Origin: Colletes latitarsis
Taxonomy: Eukaryota; Arthropoda; Insecta; Hymenoptera; Colletidae
DNA length: 64,000 nucleotides
Assembly (NCBI RefSeq): GCF_051014445.1
Contig: NW_027488366.1
Location: 28,910,001-28,974,000, forward strand
Direction: 5' to 3'
A program made the position numbers and the translations under genes. The notes beneath the pieces are model-generated. The model searched no databases, was not told the origin of the DNA, and was given only the letters and a program-made list of their open reading frames with translations. Positions 1 to 13,016 of this stretch are shown one piece after another. Positions within the stretch are counted from its first letter, which is position 1, and each line of letters starts with the position of its first letter.

Positions 1-338
1 TGGGATTTGTCCTCATCTGGCTCGTACATTCGCATTTTTCGCATACTTGTTGGCCAGATCCTGGGTTTCTTCTGGTTTGGATAACGTAGTAATGTGGGAC
101 CACACTGAAACAGTCAATTAAACCTGGTTTCGATTAATATTTTAGAGGATAACTCCGGTTATTTCTCGGTTAGGTCTGGGATTTGCCCTCATCTGTCTCG
201 TACTTTCGCATTTTTCGCATACTTGAATGGCCAGATCCTGTGTTTTTCTATTGTTAGGATCACGTAGTAATGTGGTACCACACTGAAACAGTCAATTAAA
301 CCTGGTTACGACTAAAATTTTAGAGGATAACGCAGGAT

Positions 339-3300
339 ATGTCTCGGTTAGTTCTGGTATTTGCAATCATCTCGCTCATACTTGTTCGCAAGATCCTGGG
401 CTTTTTCTGGTTTGTGTCACGTAGTAATGCGGTACCACACCGAAACAGTCAATTAAACCTGGTTGCGATTAATATTTTAGAGGATAACGCGGGTTATGCC
501 TCGGTTAGGTCTGGGTTTTGCCCTCATCTGGCTCGTACTTTCGCATTTTTCGCATACTTGTTGGCCAGATCCTGGGCTTTTTCTGGTTTGTATCACGTAG
601 TAATGTGGTACCACACTGAAACTGTCAATAGAAGCTGGTTCCGAATAGTATTTTAGAGGATAACGCCGGTTATATCTCGGTTAGGTCTGGGATTTGCCCT
701 CATCTGGCTCGTACCTTCGCATTTTTGGCGTACATGTTGGCCAGATCCTGGCCTTTTTCTGGCTCGGACCACGTAGTAATGTGGTACCACACCGAAACAG
801 GGTATTAATCCCGGTTGCAATTAATATTTTAGAGGATAACGCCGGTTATGTCTCGGTTAGGGCTGGGATTTGCCCTCATCTGGCTCGTACTTTCGCATTT
901 CTCGCATACTTGTTGGCCAGATCCTGGGCTTTTTCTGGTTTGGGTCACGTAGTAATGTGGTACCACACTGAAACAGTCAATAAAAGCTGGACCCGAATAG
1001 TATTTTAGAGGATAACGCTGGCTATGTCTGGGTTAGTTCTGGTATTTGCAATCATCTGGCTCATACTTTCGCGTTTTTCGCATATTTGTTGGCCAGATCC
1101 TGGGTTTTTTCTGGTTAGGATCCCGTAGTAACGAGGTTCCACACCGAAACAGTCAATTGAACCTGATTGCGATTAATATTTTAGAGGATAACGCCGGTTA
1201 TGTCTCGGTTAGGTCTGGGGTTTGCCCTCATCTGGCTCGTACCTGCGCATTTTTCGCATACTAGTTGGCCATATCCTGGCCTTATTCTGGTTTGTATCAC
1301 GTAGTAATGTGGTACCACACTGAAACAATCAATAGAAGCTGGTTCCGAATAGTATTTTAGAGGATAACGCCGGCTATGTCTGGGTTAGTTCTGGTATTTG
1401 CAATCATCTGGCTCATACTTTCGCGCTTTTCGCATACTTGTTGGCCAGATCCTGGGCTTTTTCTGGTTTGGATCACGTAGTAATGTGGTACCACACTGAA
1501 ACAGTCAATAAAAACTGGTTCCGATTAGTGTTTTAGAGGATAACGCTGGTTATGTCTGGGTTAGTTCTGGTATTTGCAATCATCTGGCTCATACTTTCGC
1601 GTTTTTCGCATATTTGTTGGCCAGATCCTGGGTTTTTTCTGGTTAGGATCCCGTAGTAACGAGGTTCCACACCGAAAAAGTCAATTAAACCTGATTGCGA
1701 TTAATATTTTATAGGATAACGCCGGTTATGTCTCGGTTAGGTCTGGGATTTGCCCTCATCTGGCTCGTACCTGCGCATTTTTCGCATACTTGTTGGCCAT
1801 ATCCTGGCCTTATTCTGGTTTGTATCACGTAGTAATGTGGTACCACACTGAAACAGTCAATAGAAGCTGGTTCCGAATAGTATTCTAGAGGATAACGCTG
1901 GCTATGTCTGGGTTAGTTCTGGTATTTGCAATCATCTTGCTCATACTTTCGCTTTTTTCGCATACTTGTTGGCCAGATGCTGGGTTTTTTCTGGTTTGGA
2001 CAACGTAGTAATGAGGTACCTCACTGAAACAGTTAATAAAAGCTGGTTCCGATTAGAGTTTTAGAGGATAACGCTGGTTATGTCTGGGTTAGTTCTGGTA
2101 TTTGCAATCATCTGGCTCATGCTTTCGCGTTTTTCTCATATTTGTTGGCCAGATCCTGGGTTTTTTCTGGTTTGGATTCCGTAGTAATGAGGTGCCACAC
2201 CGAAACAGTCAATTAAACCTGGTTGCGAATAATATTTTAGAGGATAACGCCGGTTATGTCTCGGTTAGGGCTGGGATTTGCCCTCATCTGGCTCGTACCA
2301 ATCGCATTTCTCGCATACTTGTTGGCCAGATCCTGGGCTTTTTCTGGTTTGGATCACGTAGTAATGTGGTACCACACTGAAACAGTCAATAGAAGCTGGT
2401 TCCGAATAGTATTTTAGAGGATAACGCCGGTTATATCTCGGTTAGGTCTGGGATTTGCCCTCATCTGGCTCGTACTTTCGCATTTTTCGCATACTTGTTG
2501 GCCAGATCCTGGGTTTTTCCTGGTTTGGATCCCGTAATAATGACATTCCACACCGAAACAGTCAATTAAACCTGGTTTCTATTAATATTTTAGAGGATAT
2601 TGCCGGTTATATCTCGGTTAGGTCTGGGATTTGCCCTCATCTGGCCCGTACTTTCGCATTTTTCGCATACTTGAATGGCCAGATCCTGTGTTCTTCTATT
2701 GTTAGGATCACGTAGTAATGTGGTACCACACTGAAACAGTCAATAAAAGCTGGTTTCGAATAGTATTTTAGAGGATAACGCTAGCTATGTCTGGGTTAGT
2801 AATGGTATTTGCAATCATCTGGCTCATACTTTCGCGTTTTTCGCATATATGTTGGCCAGATCCTGGGTTTTTTCTGGTTAGGATCCCGTAGTAATGAGGT
2901 TCCACACCGAAACAGTCAATTAAACCTGGTTGCGATTAATATTTTAGAGGATAACGCCGGTTATGTCTCGGTTAGGTCTGGGATTTGCCCTCATCTGGCT
3001 CGTACATTCGCATTTTTCGCATACTTGTTGGCCAGATCCTGGGTTTCTTCTGGTTTGGATAACGTAGTAATGTGGGACCACACTGAAACAGTCAACTAAA
3101 CCTGGTTTCGATTAATATTTTAGAGGATAACTCCGGTTATTTCTCGGTTACGTCTGGGATTTGCCCTCATCTGTCTCGTACTTCCGCAATTTTCGCATAC
3201 TTATTGGCAAGATCCTGGCCTTTTTCAGGTTTGTATCACGTAGTAATGCGGTACTACACCGAAACTGTCAATTAAATCTGGTTGCGATTAATATTCTAGA

Positions 3301-5606
3301 GGATAACGCTGGTTATGTCTCGGTTAGGTCTGGGATTTGCCCTCATCTGATCCGTACTTTCGCATTTTTCGCATACTTGTTGGCCAGATCCTGGCCTTTT
3401 TCTGGCTTGGACCACGTAGTAATGTGGTACCACACCGAAACAGGGTATTAATCCCGGTTGCAATTAATATTTTAGAGGATAACGCCGGTTATGTCTCGGA
3501 TAGGGCTGGGATTTGCCCTCATCTGGCTCGTACTTTCGCATTTCTCGCATACTTGTTGGCCAGATCCTGGGCTTTTTCTGGTTTGGGTCACGTAGTAATG
3601 TGGTACCACACTGAAACAGTCAATAAAAGCAGGACCCGAATAGTATTTTAGAGGATAACGCTGGCTATGTCTGGGTTAGTTCTGGTATTTGCAATCATCT
3701 GGCTCATACTTTCGCGTTTTTCGCATATTTGTTGGCCAGATCCTGGGTTTTTTCTGGTTAGGATCCCGTAGTAACGAGGTTCCACACCGAAACAGTCAAT
3801 TAAACCTGGTTGCGATTAATATTTTAGAGGATAACGCCGGTTATGTCTCGGTTAGGTCTGGGATTTGCCCTCATCTGGCTCGTACCTGCGCATTTTTCGC
3901 ATACTTGTTGTCCATATCCTGGCCTTATTCTGGTTTGTATCACGTAGTAATGTGGTACCACACTGAGACAGTCAATAAAAGTTGGTCCCGATTAGTATTT
4001 TAGAGGATAACGCGGGTTATGTTTCCGTTAGGTCTGGGATTTGCCCCCATCTGGCTCGTACTTTCGCATTTTTCGCATACTTGTTGGCCAGATCCTGGGG
4101 TTTTCCTGGTTTGGATCCCGTAATAATGACATTCCACACCGAAACAGTCAATTAAACCTGGTTTCTATTAATATTTTAGAGGATATTGCCGGTTATATCT
4201 CGGTTAGGTCTGGGATTTGCCCTCATCTGGCCCGTACTTTCGCATTTTTCGCATACTTGAATGGCCAGATCCTGTGTTCTTCTATTGTTAGGATCACGTA
4301 GTAATGTGGTACCACACTGAAACAGTCAATAAAAGCTGGTTCCGATTAGTGTTTTAGAGGATAACGCTGGTTATGTCTGGGTTAGTTCTGGTATTTGCAA
4401 TCATCTTGCTCATACTTTCGCTTTTTTCGCATACTTGTTGGCCAGATGCTGGGTTTCTTCTAGTTTGGACCACGTAGTAATGAGGTACCTCACTGAAACA
4501 GTCAATAAAAGCTGGTTCCGATTAGTGTTTTAGAGGATAATGCTGCTTATGTCTGGGTTAGTTCTGGTATTTGCAATCATCTTGCTCATACTTTCGCATT
4601 TCTCGCATACTTGTTGGCCAGATCCTGGCCTTTTTCTGGTTTGTATCACGTAGTAATGTGGTACCACACTGAAACAGTCAATTAAACCTGGTTTCGATTA
4701 ATATTTTAGAGGATAACTCCGGTTATTTCTCGGTTACGTCTGGGATTTGCCCTCATCTGGCTCGTACATTCGCATTTTTCGCATACTTGTTGGCCAGATC
4801 CTGGGTTTCTTCTGGTTTGGATAACGTAGTAATGTGGGACCACACTGAAACAGTCAATTATACCTGGTTTCGATTAATATTTTAGAGGATAACTCCGGTT
4901 ATTTCTCGGTTACGTCTGGCATTTGCCCTCATCTGTCTCGTACTTCCGCAATTTTCGCATACTTATTGGCAAGATCCTGGCCTTTTTCAGGTTTGTATCA
5001 CGTAGTAATGCGGTACTACACCGAAACTGTCAATTAAATCTGGTTGCGATTAATATTCTAGAGGATAACGCTGGTTATGTCTCGGTTAGGTCTGGGATTT
5101 GCCCTCATCTGATCCGTACTTTCGCATTTTTCGCATACTTGTTGGCCAGATCCTGGCCTTTTTCTGGCTTGGACCAAGTAGTAATGTGGGACCACACTGA
5201 AACAGTCAATTAAACCTGGTTGCGATTAATATTTTAGAGGATAACGCCGGTTATGTCTCGGTTAGGTCTGGGATTTGTCCTCATCTGGCTCGTACATTCG
5301 CATTTTTCGCATACTTGTTGGCAAGATCCTGGCCTTTTTCAGGTTTGTATCACGTAGTAATGTGGGACCACACTGAAACAGTCAATTAAACCTGGTTTCG
5401 ATTAATATTTTAGAGGATAACTCCGGTTATTTCTCGGTTAGGTCTGGGATTTGCCCTCATCTGTCTCGTACTTTCGCATTTTTCGCATACTTGAATGGCC
5501 AGATCCTGTGTTTTTCTATTGTTAGGATCACGTAGTAATGTGGTACCACACTGAAACAGTCAATTAAACCTGGTTGCGACTAAAATTTTAGAGGATAACG
5601 CAGGTT
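339..5606 (+). repeat. Older, less regular higher-order repeat segment of family A
   Basis: Segments at 339, 694 and 1046 each recur 5,268 bp downstream (5607, 5962, 6314). Segments at 2102, 2455 and 2809 recur 4,739 bp downstream (6841, 7194, 7548). The offset change of 529 bp is three monomers, so this segment is a version of the HOR that has gained or lost whole monomers. It also holds single-base variants not shared with the later units. I read it as the left, less homogenised shoulder of the HOR block. Confidence 0.75.
2012..2023 (+). repeat. Compensated variant of the monomer palindrome (TGAGGTACCTCA)
   Basis: Most monomers carry TGTGGTACCACA, a perfect 12-bp palindrome with a KpnI site in the centre. 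Here both arms are changed together so that the dyad is still perfect. The same paired change occurs at 4481, 6751, 11295, 18127, 24959, 28113 and 30735. Many of these are HOR copies of one another rather than independent events. Confidence 0.8.
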
Positions 5607-8600
5607 ATGTCTCGGTTAGTTCTGGTATTTGCAATCATCTGGCTCATACTTGTTCGCAAGATCCTGGGCTTTTTCTGGTTTGTGTCACGTAGTAATGCGG
5701 TACCACACCGAAACAGTCAATTAAACCTGGTTGCGATTAATATCTTAGAGGATAACGCGGATTATGTCTCGGTTAGGTCTGGGTTTTGCCCTCATCTGGC
5801 TCGTACTTTCGCATTTTTCGCATACTTGTTGGCCAGATCCTGGCCTTTTTCTGGTTTGTAACACGTAGTAATGTGGTACCACACTGAAACAGTCAATAGA
5901 AGCTGGTTCCGAATAGTATTTTAGAGGATAACGCCGGTTATATCTCGGTTAGGTCTGGGATTTGCCCTCATCTGGCTCGTACCTTCGCATTCTTCGCGTA
6001 CTTGTTGGCCAGATCCTGGCCTTTTTCTGGCTCGGACCACGTAGTAATGTGGTACCACACCGAAACAGGGTATTAATCCCGGTTGCAATTAATATTTTAG
6101 AGGATAACGCCGGTTATGTCTCGGTTAGGGCTGGGATTTGCCCTCATCTGGCTCGTACTTTCGCATTTCTCGCATACTTGTTGGCCAGATCCTGGGCTTT
6201 TTCTGGTTTGGGTCACGTAGTAATGTGGTACCACACTGAAACAGTCAATAAAAGCTGGACCCGAATAGTATTTTAGAGGATAACGCTGGCTATGTCTGGG
6301 TTAGTTCTGGTATTTGCAATCATCTGGCTCATACTTTCGCGTTTTTCGCATATTTGTTGGCCAGATCCTGGGTTTTTTCTGGTTAGGATCCCGTAGTATC
6401 GAGGTTCCACACCGAAACAGTCAATTAAACCTGGTTGCGATTAATATTTTAGAGGATAACGCCGGTTATGTCTCGGTTAGATCTGGGATTTGCCCTCATC
6501 TGGCTCGTACTTTCGCATTTTTCGCATACTTGTTTGCCAGATCCTGGGCTTTTTCTGGTTTGTATCACGTAGTAATGTGGTACCACACTGAAACAGTCAA
6601 TAGAAGCTGGTTCCGAATAGTATTCTAGAGGATAACGCTGGCTATGTCTGGGTTAGTTCTGGTATTTGCAATCATCTTGCTCATACTTTCGCTTTTTTCG
6701 CATACTTGTTGGCCAGATGCTGGGTTTTTCTGGTTTGGACAACGTAGTAATGAGGTACCTCAATGAAACACTCAATAAAAGCTGGTTCCGATTAGAGTTT
6801 TAGAGGATAACGCTGGTTATGTCTGGGTTAGTTCTGGTATTTGCAATCATCTGGCTCATGCTTTCGCGTTTTTCTCATATTTGTTGGCCAGATGCTGGGT
6901 TTTTTCTGGTTTGGATTCCGTAGTAATGAGGTGCCACACCGAAACAGTCAATTAAACCTGGTTGCGAATAATATTTTAGAGGATAACGCCGGTTATGTCT
7001 CGGTTAGGGCTGGGATTTGCCCTCATCTGGCTCGTACCAATCGCATTTCTCGCATACTTGTTGGCCAGATCCTGGGCTTTTTCTGGTTCGGATCACGTAG
7101 TAATGTGGTACCACACTGAGACAGTCAATAAAAGTTGGTCCCGATTAGTATTTTAGAGGATAACGCTGGTTATGTTTCGGTTAGGTCTGGGATTTGCCCT
7201 CATCTGGCTCGTACTTTCGCATTTTTCGCATACTTGTTGGCCAGATCCTGGGTTTTTCCTGGTTTGGATCCCGTAATAATGACATTCCACACCGAAACAG
7301 TCAATTAAACCTGGTTTCTATTAATATTTTAGAGGATAACGCCGGTTATGTCTCGGTTAGGTCTGGGATTTGCCCTCATCTGGCTCGTACATTCGCATTT
7401 TTCGCATACTTGAATGGCCAGATCCTGTGTTCTTCTATTGTTAGGATCACGTAGTAATGTGGTACCACACTGAAACAGTCAATAAAAGCTGGTTCCGAAT
7501 AGTATTTTAGAGGATAACGCTAGCTATGTCTGGGTTAGTAATGGTATTTGCAATCATCTGGCTCATACTTTCGCGTTTTTCGCATATATGTTGGCCAGAT
7601 CCTGGGTTTTTTCTGGTTAGGATCCCGTAGTAATGAGGTTCCACACCGAAACAGTCTATTAAACCTGGTTGCGATTAATATTTTAGAGGATAACGCCGGT
7701 TATGTCTCGGTTAGGTCTGGGATTTGCCCTCATCTGGCTCGTACATTCGCATTTTTCGCATACTTGTTGGCCAGATCCTGGGTTTCTTCTGGTTTGGATA
7801 ACGTAGTAATGTGGGACCACACTGAAACAGTCAATTAAACCTGGTTTCGATTAATATTTTAGAGGATAACTCCGGTTATTTCTCGGTTACGTCTGGGTTT
7901 TGCCCTCATCTGTCTCGTACTTTCGCATTTTTCGCATACTTGTTGGCCAGATCCTGGCCTTTTTCTGGCTTGGACCAAGTAGTAATGTGGGACCACACTG
8001 AAACAGTCAATTAAACCTGGTTGCGATTAATATTTTAGAGGATAACGCCGGTTATGTCTCGGTTAGGTCTGGGATTTGTCCTCATCTGGCTCGTACATTC
8101 GCATTTTTCGCATACTTGTTGGCCAGATCCTGGGTTTCTTCTGGTTTGGATAACGTAGTAATGTGGGACCACACTGAAACAGTCAATTAAACCTGGTTTC
8201 GATTAACATTTTAGAGGATAACTCCGGTTATTTCTCGGTTAGGTCTGGGATTTGCACTCATCTGTCTCGTACTTTCGCATTTTTCCCATACTTGAATGGC
8301 CAGATCCTGTATTTTTCTATTGTTAGGATCACGTAGTAATGTGGTACCACACTGAAACAGTCAATTAAGCCTGGTTGCGACTAAAATTTTAGAGGATAAC
8401 GCAGGTTATGTCTCGGTTAGTTCTGGTATTTGCAATCATCTGGCCCATACTTGTTCGCAAGATCCTGGGCTTTTTCTGGTTTGTGTCACGTAGTAATGCG
8501 GTACCACACCGAAACAGTCAATTAAACCTGGTTGCGATTAATATTTTAGAGGATAACGCGGGTTATGTCTCGGTTAGGTCTGGGTTTTGCCCTCATCTGG

Positions 8601-10150
8601 CTCGTACTTTCGCATTTTTCGCATACTTGTTGGACAGATCCTGGCCTTTTTCTGGTTTGTATCACGTAGTAATGTGGTACCACACTGAAACAGTCAATAG
8701 AAGCTGGTTCCGAATAGTATTTTAGAGGATAACGCCGGTTATCTCTCGGTTAGGTCTGGGATTTGCCCTCATCTGGCTCGTACCTTCGCATTTTTCGCGT
8801 ACTTGTTGGCCAGATCCTGGCCTTTTTCTGGCTCGGACCACGTAGTAATGTGGTACCACACCGAAACAGGGTATTAATCCCGGTTGCAATCAATATTTTA
8901 GAGGATAGCGCCGGTTATGTCTCGGTTAGGGCTGGGATTTGCCCTCATCTGGCTCGTACTTTCGCATTTCTCGCATACTTGTTGGCCAGATCCTGGGCTT
9001 TTTCTGGTTTGGGTCACGTAGTAATGTGGTACCACACTGAAACAGTCAATAAAAGCTGGACCCGAATAGTATTTTAGAGGATAACGCTGGCTATGTCTGG
9101 GTTAGTTCTGGTATTTGCAATCATCTGGCTCATACTTTCGCGTTTTTCGCATATTTGTTGGCCAGATCCTGGGTTTTTTCTGGTTAGGATCCCGTAGTAA
9201 CGAGGTTCCACACCGAAACAGTCAATTAAACCTGGTTGCGATTAATATTTTAGAGGATAACGCCGGTTATGTCTCGGTTAGGTCTGGGATTTGCCCTCAT
9301 CTGGCTCGTACCTGCGCATTTTTCGCATACTTGTTGTCCATATCCTGGCCTTATTCTGGTTTGTATCACGTAGTAATGTGGTACCACACTGAAACAGTCA
9401 ATAGAAGCTGGTTCCGAATAGTATTTTAGAGGATAACGCTGGCTATGTCTGGGTTAGTTCTGGTATTTGCAATCATCTGGCTCATACTTTCGCGTTTTTC
9501 GCATATTTGTTGGCAAGATCCTGGGTTTTTTCTGGTTTGGATCCCGTAGTAATGAGGTTCCACACCGAAACAGTCAATTAAACCTGGTTGCGATTAATAT
9601 TTTAGAGGATAACGCCGGTTATGTCTCGGTTAGGTCTGGGATTTGCCCTCATCTGGCTCGTACTTTCGCATTTTTCGCATACTTGTTGGCCAGATCCTGG
9701 GCTTTTTCTGGTTTGGATCACGCAGTAATGTGGTACCACACTGAAACAGTCAATAAAAGCTGGTTCCGATTAGTGTTTTAGAGGATAACGCTGCTTATGT
9801 CTGGGTTAGTTCTGGTATTTGCAATCATCTTGCTCATACTTTCGCATTTCTCGCATACTTGTTGGCCAGATCCTGGCCTTTTTCTGGTTTGTATCACGTA
9901 GTAATGTGGTACCACCCTGAAACAGTCAATTAAACCTGGTTTCGATTAATATTTTAGACGATAACTCCGGTTATTTCTCGGTTACGTCTGGGATTTGCCC
10001 TCATCTGGCTCGTACATTCGCATTTTTCGCATACTTGAATGGCCAGATCCTGTGTTTTTCTATTGTTAGGATCACGTAGTAATGTGGTACCACACTGAAA
10101 CAGTCAATTAAACCTGGTTGCGACTAAAATTTTAGAGGATAACGCAGGTT
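5607..10150 (+). repeat. Higher-order repeat unit, short form (4,544 bp)
   Basis: Ten separate landmarks (5607, 5962, 6314, 6841, 7194, 7548, 8408, 8763, 9115, 9467) all recur exactly 4,544 bp downstream. Private variants recur with them, such as TATCGAGG at 6397 and 10941. The unit lacks the extra 2,288 bp (13 monomers: 11 from a nested duplication plus one dimer) present in the next two units. It is therefore either the ancestral form or a contracted form. Confidence 0.88.
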
Positions 10151-13016
10151 ATGTCTCGGTTAGTTCTGGTATTTGCAATCATCTGGCTCATACTTGTTCG
10201 CAAGATCCTGGGCTTTTTCTGGTTTGTGTCACGTAGTAATGCGGTACCACACCGAAACAGTCAATTAAACCTGGTTGCGATTAATATCTTAGAGGATAAC
10301 GCGGATTATGTCTCGGTTAGGTCTGGGTTTTGCCCTCATCTGGCTCGTACTTTCGCATTTTTCGCATACTTGTTGGCCAGATCCTGGCCTTTTTCTGGTT
10401 TGTAACACGTAGTAATGTGGTACCACACTGAAACAGTCAATAGAAGCTGGTTCCGAATAGTATTTTAGAGGATAACGCCGGTTATATCTCGGTTAGGTCT
10501 GGGATTTGCCCTCATCTGGCTCGTACCTTCGCATTCTTCGCGTACTTGTTGGCCAGATCCTGGCCTTTTTCTGGCTCGGACCACGTAGTAATGTGGTACC
10601 ACACCGAAACAGGGTATTAATCCCGGTTGCAATTAATATTTTAGAGGATAACGCCGGTTATGTCTCGGTTAGGGCTGGGATTTGCCCTCATCTGGCTCGT
10701 ACTTTCGCATTTCTCGCATACTTGTTGGCCAGATCCTGGGCTTTTTCTGGTTTGGGTCACGTAGTAATGTGGTACCACACTGAAACAGTCAATAAAAGCT
10801 GGACCCGAGTAGTATTTTAGAGGATAACGCTGGCTATGTCTGGGTTAGTTCTGGTATTTGCAATCATCTGGCTCATACTTTCGCGTTTTTCGCATATTTG
10901 TTGGCCAGATCCTGGGTTTTTTCTGGTTAGGATCCCGTAGTATCGAGGTTCCACACCGAAACAGTCAATTAAACCTGGTTGCGATTAATATTTTAGAGGA
11001 TAACGCCGGTTATGTCTCGGTTAGATCTGGGATTTGCCCTCATCTGGCTCGTACTTTCGCATTTTTCGCATACTTGTTGGCCAGATCCTGGGCTTTTTCT
11101 GGTTTGTATCACGTAGTAATGTGGTACCACACTGAAACAGTCAATAGAAGCTGGTTCCGAATAGTATTCTAGAGGATAACGCTGGCTATGTCTGGGTTAG
11201 TTCTGGTATTTGCAATCATCTTGCTCATACTTTCGCTTTTTTCGCATACTTGTTGGCCAGATGCTGGGTTTTTCTGGTTTGGACAACGTAGTAATGAGGT
11301 ACCTCAATGAAACACTCAATAAAAGCTGGTTCCGATTAGAGTTTTAGAGGATAACGCTGGTTATGTCTGGGTTAGTTCTGGTATTTGCAATCATCTGGCT
11401 CATGCTTTCGCGTTTTTCTCATATTTGTTGGCCAGATGCTGGGTTTTTTCTGGTTTGGATTCCGTAGTAATGAGGTGCCACACCGAAACAGTCAATTAAA
11501 CCTGGTTGCGAATAATATTTTAGAGGATAACGCCGGTTATGTCTCGGTTAGGGCTGGGATTTGCCCTCATCTGGCTCGTACCAATCGCATTTCTCGCATA
11601 CTTGTTGGCCAGATCCTGGGCTTTTTCTGGTTCGGATCACGTAGTAATGTGGTACCACACTGAGACAGTCAATAAAAGTTGGTCCCGATTAGTATTTTAG
11701 AGGATAACGCTGGTTATGTTTCGGTTAGGTCTGGGATTTGCCCTCATCTGGCTCGTACGTTCGCATTTTTCGCATACTTGTTGGCCAGATCCTGGGTTTT
11801 TCCTGGTTTGGATCCCGTAATAATGACATTCCACACCGAAACAGTCAATTAAACCTGGTTTCTATTAATATTTTAGAGGATAACGCCGATTATGTCTCGG
11901 TTAGGTCTGGGATTTGCCCTCATCTGGCTCGTACATTCGCATTTTTCGCATACTTGAATGGCCAGATCCTGTGTTCTTCTATTGTTAGGATCACGTAGTA
12001 ATGTGGTACCACACTGAAACAGTCAATAAAAGCTGGTTCCGAATAGTATTTTAGAGGATAACGCTAGCTATGTCTGGGTTAGTAATGGTATTTGCAATCA
12101 TCTGGCTCATACTTTCGCGTTTTTCGCATATATGTTGGCCAGATCCTGGGTTTTTTCTGGTTAGGATCCCGTAGTAATGAGGTTCCACACCGAAACAGTC
12201 TATTAAACCTGGTTGCGATTAATATTTTAGAGGATAACGCCGGTTATGTCTCGGTTAGGTCTGGGATTTGCCCTCATCTGGCTCGTACATTCGCATTTTT
12301 CGCATACTTGTTGGCCAGATCCTGGGTTTCTTCTGGTTTGGATAACGTAGTAATGTGGGACCACACTGAAACAGTCAATTAAACCTGGTTTCGATTAATA
12401 TTTTAGAGGATAACTCCGGTTATTTCTCGGTTACGTCTGGGTTTTGCCCTCATCTGTCTCGTACTTTCGCATTTTTCGCATACTTGTTGGCCAGATCCTG
12501 GCCTTTTTCTGGCTTGGACCAAGTAGTAATGTGGGACCACACTGAAACAGTCAATTAAACCTGGTTGCGATTAATATTTTAGAGGATAACGCCGGTTATG
12601 TCTCGGTTAGGTCTGGGATTTGTCCTCATCTGGCTCGTACATTCGCATTTTTCGCATACTTGTTGGCCAGATCCTGGGTTTCTTCTGGTTTGGATAACGT
12701 AGTAATGTGGGACCACACTGAAACAGTCAATTAAACCTGGTTTCGATTAACATTTTAGAGGATAACTCCGGTTATTTCTCGGTTAGGTCTGGGATTTGCA
12801 CTCATCTGTCTCGTACTTTCGCATTTTTCGCATACTTGAATGGCCAGATCCTGTATTTTTCTATTGTTAGGATCACGTAGTAATGTGGTACCACACTGAA
12901 ACAGTCAATTAAGCCTGGTTGCGACTAAAATTTTAGAGGATAACGCAGGTTATGTCTCGGTTAGTTCTGGTATTTGCAATCATCTGGCCCATACTTGTTC
13001 GCAAGATCCTGGGCTT